The translations under genes and the position numbers were made by a program. A stretch of DNA of 64,000 bases from CBIHON01 sp966211965 (lineage in GTDB: Bacteria; Pseudomonadota; Gammaproteobacteria; Burkholderiales; Burkholderiaceae_D): the NCBI GenBank assembly GCA_966211965.1, contig CBIHON010000002.1, positions 248,001 through 312,000 of the forward strand, read 5' to 3'. Below are positions 59,809 through 64,000 of this stretch, piece after piece; the first letter of the stretch is position 1; each line of letters starts with the position of its first letter. Under the pieces are notes generated by a model that saw only the letters and a list, made by a program, of their open reading frames with translations, ran no database searches and was not told the origin of the DNA.

Positions 59809-61095
59809 ATGCAGCCATCCTCCACCAACACCGTCATCCGCTTCACCGCACTGATCGTCTGCGCGGCGATGGGTGTGATCCGCATGGTGCAAGCCATATC
59901 CTTCGGGCCGCAGGTGCTGCCTTATCTCCATGATGCTTCGGCCCTGCTGGCCAAGTTGATCGTTGGCGGTTTTGCTGTTTCCCCGGCAGCCCACCAGGTT
60001 CCGGCTTTCTGGTTGTCCGTTGTGCTGTACGTACTGTTTCTCGGCATTTTCGCAGCAGCTTTTTTGATGCGCACCAGCACGTCGATCAAACGTTCGGGCC
60101 GCATCGATGTGTTCCTGCTGCTGGTACAGGCTCTGCTTGCAGTGGCGGTCGAGCCGGGACTGCGCTACATCCTCGTGCTGGAATTTGCATTGGTGCTGCC
60201 GCGCCGCGCCGCGCTGCTGTCGTTCGGCGGCCTGGTGCTGGCACAGATCGCAAGACGCATCGGGTATGCGATGTTTCCGGCGGCAGTCGACCTGATTTGC
60301 CATGTGGCCGGTGTCGAGCCTACGGCGCGCGCGGCCAGAGAGAGTTTCGAGTTCATGGAGCTCGGCGTGGATATCGTGTGGCAGGCGCTCGCTTTTTGCG
60401 GGGGGTACATCGCATCCAGCGAAAAGCGCAGCCGTCTCAAGCTCGCGGATGCGCATGCCGAGTTGCTCGCCACCCAGCAGTTGCTGGGCGATGCCTTGCG
60501 CGCATCCGAACGGGCGCGCATTGCCAGCAGCCTGCATAATGTGATCGGCCGCCACCTGGGCGACCTCAACGCGCATCTCGATCAGGCCGCAGCGCAGGCG
60601 CCGGTGCCCGCGCTCGCATCGATTCACACCTCGCAGGAACTGGCGCAGCGCCTGCAGGCGGAAGTGCGGGGCGTGGTCGAAGCCGAAGGCCGGGACCAAT
60701 TGGTCAATTTGCGGCAGACGCTGGAAACCCTGTGTGCCGGCATCCCCTTTCCGCGTATTGCGCTGTCGTTTGACGATGCGCTTGAAATCAATTCACATTC
60801 GCTCGCCCACACCATCTTTTGCAGTATCCAGGAAGCGATTACCAATGCGGTGCGCCACTCCGGCGCCAGCTTGGTGCGCATAGCACTGCTCAGGAACGGC
60901 GATGGCGTCGCCATCGACATCAGCGACAATGGCAGGGGGCACGGCAGGGGCGGGCGCAGGATTGATGAAGGCAACGGCTTGCGCGGCATTCGCGAGCGCG
61001 TCGAAGAAATGGCCGGGACGCTGACGGCCGGGAACCTGCCGGAAGGCGGGTTCGGCATGCAGATCTGGTTGCCGTTCGTGGGAGAACGGCAATGA
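59809..61095 (+). CDS. Membrane histidine kinase (HisKA_3 type) A
   Basis: A 428-residue NarL-type kinase with about six transmembrane segments in residues 1-200. The H-box is ARIASSLHNVIGRHLGDLNA with His243. The residue after it is Asn244, where the family has Asp or Glu. The ATPase domain looks complete: N-box QEAITNAVRHSG, G1 DISDNGRG (Asp373) and GNGLRGIRERVEEM. It is coupled by ATGA to kinase B. Intact ATP binding but an altered H-box acid suggests a biased role in a kinase pair (inference). Confidence 0.87.
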   Translation: MQPSSTNTVIRFTALIVCAAMGVIRMVQAISFGPQVLPYLHDASALLAKLIVGGFAVSPAAHQVPAFWLSVVLYVLFLGIFAAAFLMRTSTSIKRSGRIDVFLLLVQALLAVAVEPGLRYILVLEFALVLPRRAALLSFGGLVLAQIARRIGYAMFPAAVDLICHVAGVEPTARAARESFEFMELGVDIVWQALAFCGGYIASSEKRSRLKLADAHAELLATQQLLGDALRASERARIASSLHNVIGRHLGDLNAHLDQAAAQAPVPALASIHTSQELAQRLQAEVRGVVEAEGRDQLVNLRQTLETLCAGIPFPRIALSFDDALEINSHSLAHTIFCSIQEAITNAVRHSGASLVRIALLRNGDGVAIDISDNGRGHGRGGRRIDEGNGLRGIRERVEEMAGTLTAGNLPEGGFGMQIWLPFVGERQ

Positions 61096-62399
61096 CGGTG
61101 TTCACCATGCATCCGGGCAATCTGCTGTCCTGGGCGAAACGCTCCCTGCCGCGTTCCACCTCCGAACTGATGCGCATCATCGGTTTGGTCATCGCGCTTG
61201 CAGACGGTCTGACGCTCATGATCTGGGTAATGACGGTCGGACCGAAGCGCGTCGCCCATACCGGTACCTACATCGGCAAATTGGATGACTGGCTCGCCGC
61301 GATGCTCACCAGCACGGAGGCATCGCGCGAGCAGCTGTTTTTCTGGACCTTCCTGAGCCTGCAATTGCTTTGCACCGGCGTATTCGCTCTCTGCTTGTGG
61401 CTACGCACCAGTCCGTCCTTCAAGCGTTCGGCCTGGATGGATGTGCTGCTGATCTCTCTCCAGATCTTGGCGGCATTGGCAAATCATACCGACATGCTGT
61501 TCCTGATTGCGGCGGAGTTGGCATTCTTCCTGCCGCGCCGCGAGGCTGCGATGTGGCTGGCGTTGCAGATGGCTGCTTACGTGGCATCGCGCGTGCCGTT
61601 CATGATCGATGCGGCGAGCATCAGGATCGTCTGCAATGTCGCTGACTTCAAGCTGCCGCCCTTGGCGCTCAACCATGCGTTGAATATCGGCTGGTCGTTC
61701 ACCTGGCAGGTTTTTGCTTTCTGCGGCGGCTACATTGCCGCGGCGGAGCAGCTCAGCCGGATCCGCCTGTCCGGCGCGCACGCCGAACTGGTCGCGACGC
61801 AGCAGCTCCTGTCGGAGGCGATCCGCGCCTCGGAGCGGGTGCGGATCGCGCGCGATCTGCATGATGCGATCGGCCATCACCTGACTGCGCTCAATCTGCA
61901 CCTTGACCTCGCGGTGCGCCAAGCCGGGAGCAATGCAGCCGAATCGATGCATGCTTCACGCGGGCTGGCGCAACGCTTGCTGGCCGAGGTGCGGGCGGTG
62001 GTCAACATCGAGCGCAAGGATCAAACCATCAATTTGCGGCGGGCGCTGGAAACGCTGTGCGCCGGCCTGCCGTCGCGCCTCATTGCCCTGTCGTTCGACG
62101 AGGACGTGGAAGTGCGGACGCCGACGCTGGCGCACGCGATTTTTTGTTGCGTACAGGAGGCGATCGGCAATAGCACGCGTCAATCCGGCGCACTGCAGGT
62201 CGCGGTGCGCAACCAGGGGGACGGATTGGCGATTTCGATCAATGAAGAGGGCAAGGGAATGCGAAAAATAAAAGAGGGCGAAAGCCTGCTCGGCCTGCGC
62301 GAGCGGATCGGCGCCTTGGGCGGCAGGCTCGAAGCCGGCCTGCCGCAGGGCGGCTTTGGCATGGAAATCTGGCTGCCGCAAGCGGGAGGCGCGCAATGA
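61092..62399 (+). CDS. Membrane histidine kinase (HisKA_3 type) B
   Basis: A 435-residue paralogue of the preceding kinase with similar multi-pass topology. The H-box is canonical: RIARDLHDAIGHHLTALNLH (His257, Asp258). The ATPase domain is divergent: N-box EAIGNSTRQSG (His replaced by Gln), G1 ISINEEGKG (Glu385 where Asp is expected) and GESLLGLRERI (the second-Gly region altered). Phosphoacceptor function looks good but ATP binding is doubtful. Start and end overlap the neighbours by 4 nt. Confidence 0.87.
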   Translation: MTVFTMHPGNLLSWAKRSLPRSTSELMRIIGLVIALADGLTLMIWVMTVGPKRVAHTGTYIGKLDDWLAAMLTSTEASREQLFFWTFLSLQLLCTGVFALCLWLRTSPSFKRSAWMDVLLISLQILAALANHTDMLFLIAAELAFFLPRREAAMWLALQMAAYVASRVPFMIDAASIRIVCNVADFKLPPLALNHALNIGWSFTWQVFAFCGGYIAAAEQLSRIRLSGAHAELVATQQLLSEAIRASERVRIARDLHDAIGHHLTALNLHLDLAVRQAGSNAAESMHASRGLAQRLLAEVRAVVNIERKDQTINLRRALETLCAGLPSRLIALSFDEDVEVRTPTLAHAIFCCVQEAIGNSTRQSGALQVAVRNQGDGLAISINEEGKGMRKIKEGESLLGLRERIGALGGRLEAGLPQGGFGMEIWLPQAGGAQ

Positions 62400-63037
62400 T
62401 CCGCATCGTTTTGGTGGATGACCAGACCCTGGTGCGCAGCGGCATACGCGGCCTGCTGGCATTGACCGACGACATCGAGGTGGTGGATGAAGCCGGCGAC
62501 GGCGAGCAGGCGTTGGCCGTCATCGCAGCGGCCAAACCGGACGTGGTCCTGCTCGATATCCGCATGCCTGAGCGCTCCGGCATCGAGGTCTTGAAGGCGC
62601 TCAAGGACAGCGGCGAACTGCCGCCGACCATTTTGCTGACCACCTTCGACGATGACGAAGCGCTGCTGGAAGGCATACGCGCCGGCGCCAAAGGCTTTTT
62701 GCTGAAGGATATTTCGCTGGAGCGTTTGACCGAAGCGATTCGCAGCGTTGCCGCCGGCTCGACCTTGATCCGGCCGGCAATCACCGAGCGGATCCTGCAG
62801 GGCTTGAAAGATAGCGCTCCGTCTTTTCCCACTCTCGATTTGCCGGACCGCCTGACCAATCGCGAGACCGAAATCCTGCGGCTGATGGCGGGCGGCTTCA
62901 ATAACCGGGAAATCGCCGATGCGCTGGGTACCGGCGAGGGGACGGTGAAGAATCATGTGTCCAGCATTCTGTCGAAACTGGGCGTACGGGATCGGGTGCG
63001 GGCAGTGCTTCGGGGTTTGGAACTGGGATGTATTTGA
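62396..63037 (+). CDS. NarL/LuxR-family response regulator
   Basis: A 213-residue regulator. The receiver domain has the acidic pair Asp8/Asp9, phospho-acceptor Asp54 (VVLLDIRMPERSG) and Lys in AGAKGFLLKD. The LuxR helix-turn-helix is at about 148-205 (LTNRETEILRLMAGGFNNRE, IADALGTGEGTVKNHVSSIL). It is coupled by ATGA to kinase B. It should be phosphorylated by the kinase pair and probably controls the divergent OMP-acylase genes. Confidence 0.93.
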   Translation: MIRIVLVDDQTLVRSGIRGLLALTDDIEVVDEAGDGEQALAVIAAAKPDVVLLDIRMPERSGIEVLKALKDSGELPPTILLTTFDDDEALLEGIRAGAKGFLLKDISLERLTEAIRSVAAGSTLIRPAITERILQGLKDSAPSFPTLDLPDRLTNRETEILRLMAGGFNNREIADALGTGEGTVKNHVSSILSKLGVRDRVRAVLRGLELGCI

Positions 63038-63166
63038 GTGTCGGCGGCTGTCGCTGTCGTAAGCACGGTACAGGAAAATGCTCAACGAGTCCGGTATGCA
63101 GTTACACGTGTCGAAACATGTTGAGCTCTCTTTTGACTCACGGAAGTACGCAAATAAAGGAAAAAT

Positions 63167-63553
63167 ATGATCGACCACACTGGCGTTGTCGTCAGCGACT
63201 TCGATAAGAGCAAGGCGTTTTATTGCCAGGCGCTGAACGCCATTGGCTACTCTTTGCTCATGGAGTTCCCGGCATCAATCACAGGCCACACCGATGTGGC
63301 GGGTTTTGGCGTGGCGCCAAAGCCTGACTTCTGGATCAGCCGAGGCAGCCCCAATAGGCCTCCGGTTCACATCGCGTTCCGCGTGTCCTCGCGAGAAAGG
63401 GTCGACGCCTTCTATAAGGCAGCGATGACAGCCGGCGGCACCGATAACGGCGCACCCGGAATCCGTGCGCACTATCATCCAAATTACTACGGAGCGTTCG
63501 TCCTCGACCCGGATGGGCACAATATTGAGGCCGTTTGTCACGAAGAGGAATAA
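63167..63553 (+). CDS. VOC-family glyoxalase/dioxygenase-like protein
   Basis: A 128-residue vicinal-oxygen-chelate protein. It starts IDHTGVVVSDFDKSKAFYCQ with a metal His, continues RPPVHIAFRVSSRERVDAFY, and ends with FVLDPDGHNIEAVCHE bearing the Glu ligand. AAAGGA precedes the ATG. It resembles a common family annotated as glyoxalase; the substrate is unknown. Confidence 0.85.
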   Translation: MIDHTGVVVSDFDKSKAFYCQALNAIGYSLLMEFPASITGHTDVAGFGVAPKPDFWISRGSPNRPPVHIAFRVSSRERVDAFYKAAMTAGGTDNGAPGIRAHYHPNYYGAFVLDPDGHNIEAVCHEEE

Positions 63554-63685
63554 TCCCGAGCCCCGCAGGCAGGGCCGCTGAGCACCTCATTCGAGTTCAT
63601 GGATGCCGAGAAGGCGTATTGTGCGCAAAAGCACTCTGTCAGCAATGACCTGATCCGATATGGGTTGCCTCTGATGCGGCCTCGG

Positions 63686-64000
63686 TCAGCTGCCGGAAAC
63701 CACACCATGCGCCTGCTGATCCGCATGATAGGAAGAGCGCACCATCGCCCCCACCGCGGCATGCGCAAATCCCATCTTGTAAGCCTCTTCCTCGAACATC
63801 TTGAACACATCCGGATGCACATAACGCCGCACCGGCAGGTGGTCGCCTGAGGGCATCAAATACTGGCCGATGGTCAGCATGTCGACGTCATGCGCGCGCA
63901 GGTCGCGCATGACTTGCAGGATTTCTTCATCGGTCTCGCCCAGGCCCACCATGATGCCGGATTTGGTCGGCGTGTTCGGGTGCAGCGCCTTGAAGCGCTT
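63686..64000 (-). CDS. lipA: Lipoyl synthase, C-terminal part (runs off the right edge)
   Basis: The minus-strand frame is open from the window edge to the stop at 63686. It reads RFKALHPNTPTKSGIMVGLG, ETDEEILQVMRDLRAHDVDM, LTIGQYLMPSGDHLPVRRYV and AAVGAMVRSSYHADQQAHG. This is the C-terminal half of the radical-SAM enzyme that inserts sulfur into octanoyl groups. The iron-sulfur motifs lie outside the window. Confidence 0.95.
   Translation of the reverse strand, partial: KRFKALHPNTPTKSGIMVGLGETDEEILQVMRDLRAHDVDMLTIGQYLMPSGDHLPVRRYVHPDVFKMFEEEAYKMGFAHAAVGAMVRSSYHADQQAHGVVSGS

Overview
The window looks like a high-GC chromosomal segment of a Burkholderiales betaproteobacterium, most likely of the Oxalobacteraceae/Herbaspirillum-Herminiimonas type. 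This is inferred from protein character, the rsmI-yraN-diaA-dolP order and a B12 locus built like those of that group. No rRNA, tRNA, CRISPR array or intact transposase was seen. The segment is cut inside a fimV-like gene at the left end and inside lipA at the right end.

Layout. 1-2 kb: a fimV-like start, a secreted hypothetical protein, and two abutting MITE-like elements. 2-7 kb: a branched-chain amino-acid-type ABC transporter (livK, livH, a fused livM-livG, livF). 7-12 kb: a PPOX-like flavoprotein, a serine hydrolase, rsmI (minus strand) and yraN-diaA-dolP. 11.8-21.4 kb: a thiosulfate/sulfide oxidation (sox) locus with a flavocytochrome c pair, an ArsR-type SoxR regulator with a clear operator, soxC, soxD, soxY, soxZ, a dsrE-like gene, soxA, soxX, soxB and soxW. 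21.5-28.2 kb: assorted genes (PHB-depolymerase-like esterase, hemerythrin, TetR plus hydrolase, TlpA-like, M48 peptidase), a decayed deoR pseudogene and a Cdd1-type helix-hairpin-helix gene.

28.5-55 kb is a large cobalamin region. It holds cobT-cobS-cobC; a second 157-bp MITE copy; a small lower-GC insert (CPBP protease, PhyH oxygenase); a first cobalamin riboswitch driving a TonB receptor, an ExbB-like channel protein, a DUF2149 protein and a giant exported CobN homologue; and a second riboswitch driving btuB-btuC-btuD-cobO-cobB-cobU-cbiB. An esterase, a glyoxalase-fold gene, cobC/cobD, two btuF-like genes, cobQ and bluB follow. Corrin-ring genes and cobS/cobT chelatase subunits are absent here, so the locus as seen covers uptake, adenylation, amidation, nucleotide-loop assembly and lower-ligand synthesis.

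55-63 kb: a minus-strand set (outer-membrane protein, penicillin/AHL-acylase-type lipoprotein, beta-lactamase-fold lipoprotein) divergent from a translationally coupled two-kinase plus LuxR-type response-regulator operon. The end holds a VOC protein and the 3' part of lipA.

The most unusual observations are: the B12-riboswitch-controlled TonB receptor/ExbB-like/ExbD-like (DUF2149)/membrane-anchored CobN module, which may be a pmf-driven periplasmic tetrapyrrole-handling machine; the two histidine kinases with complementary motif losses; and non-autonomous CTAG-flanked elements, two of them sharing one target site.
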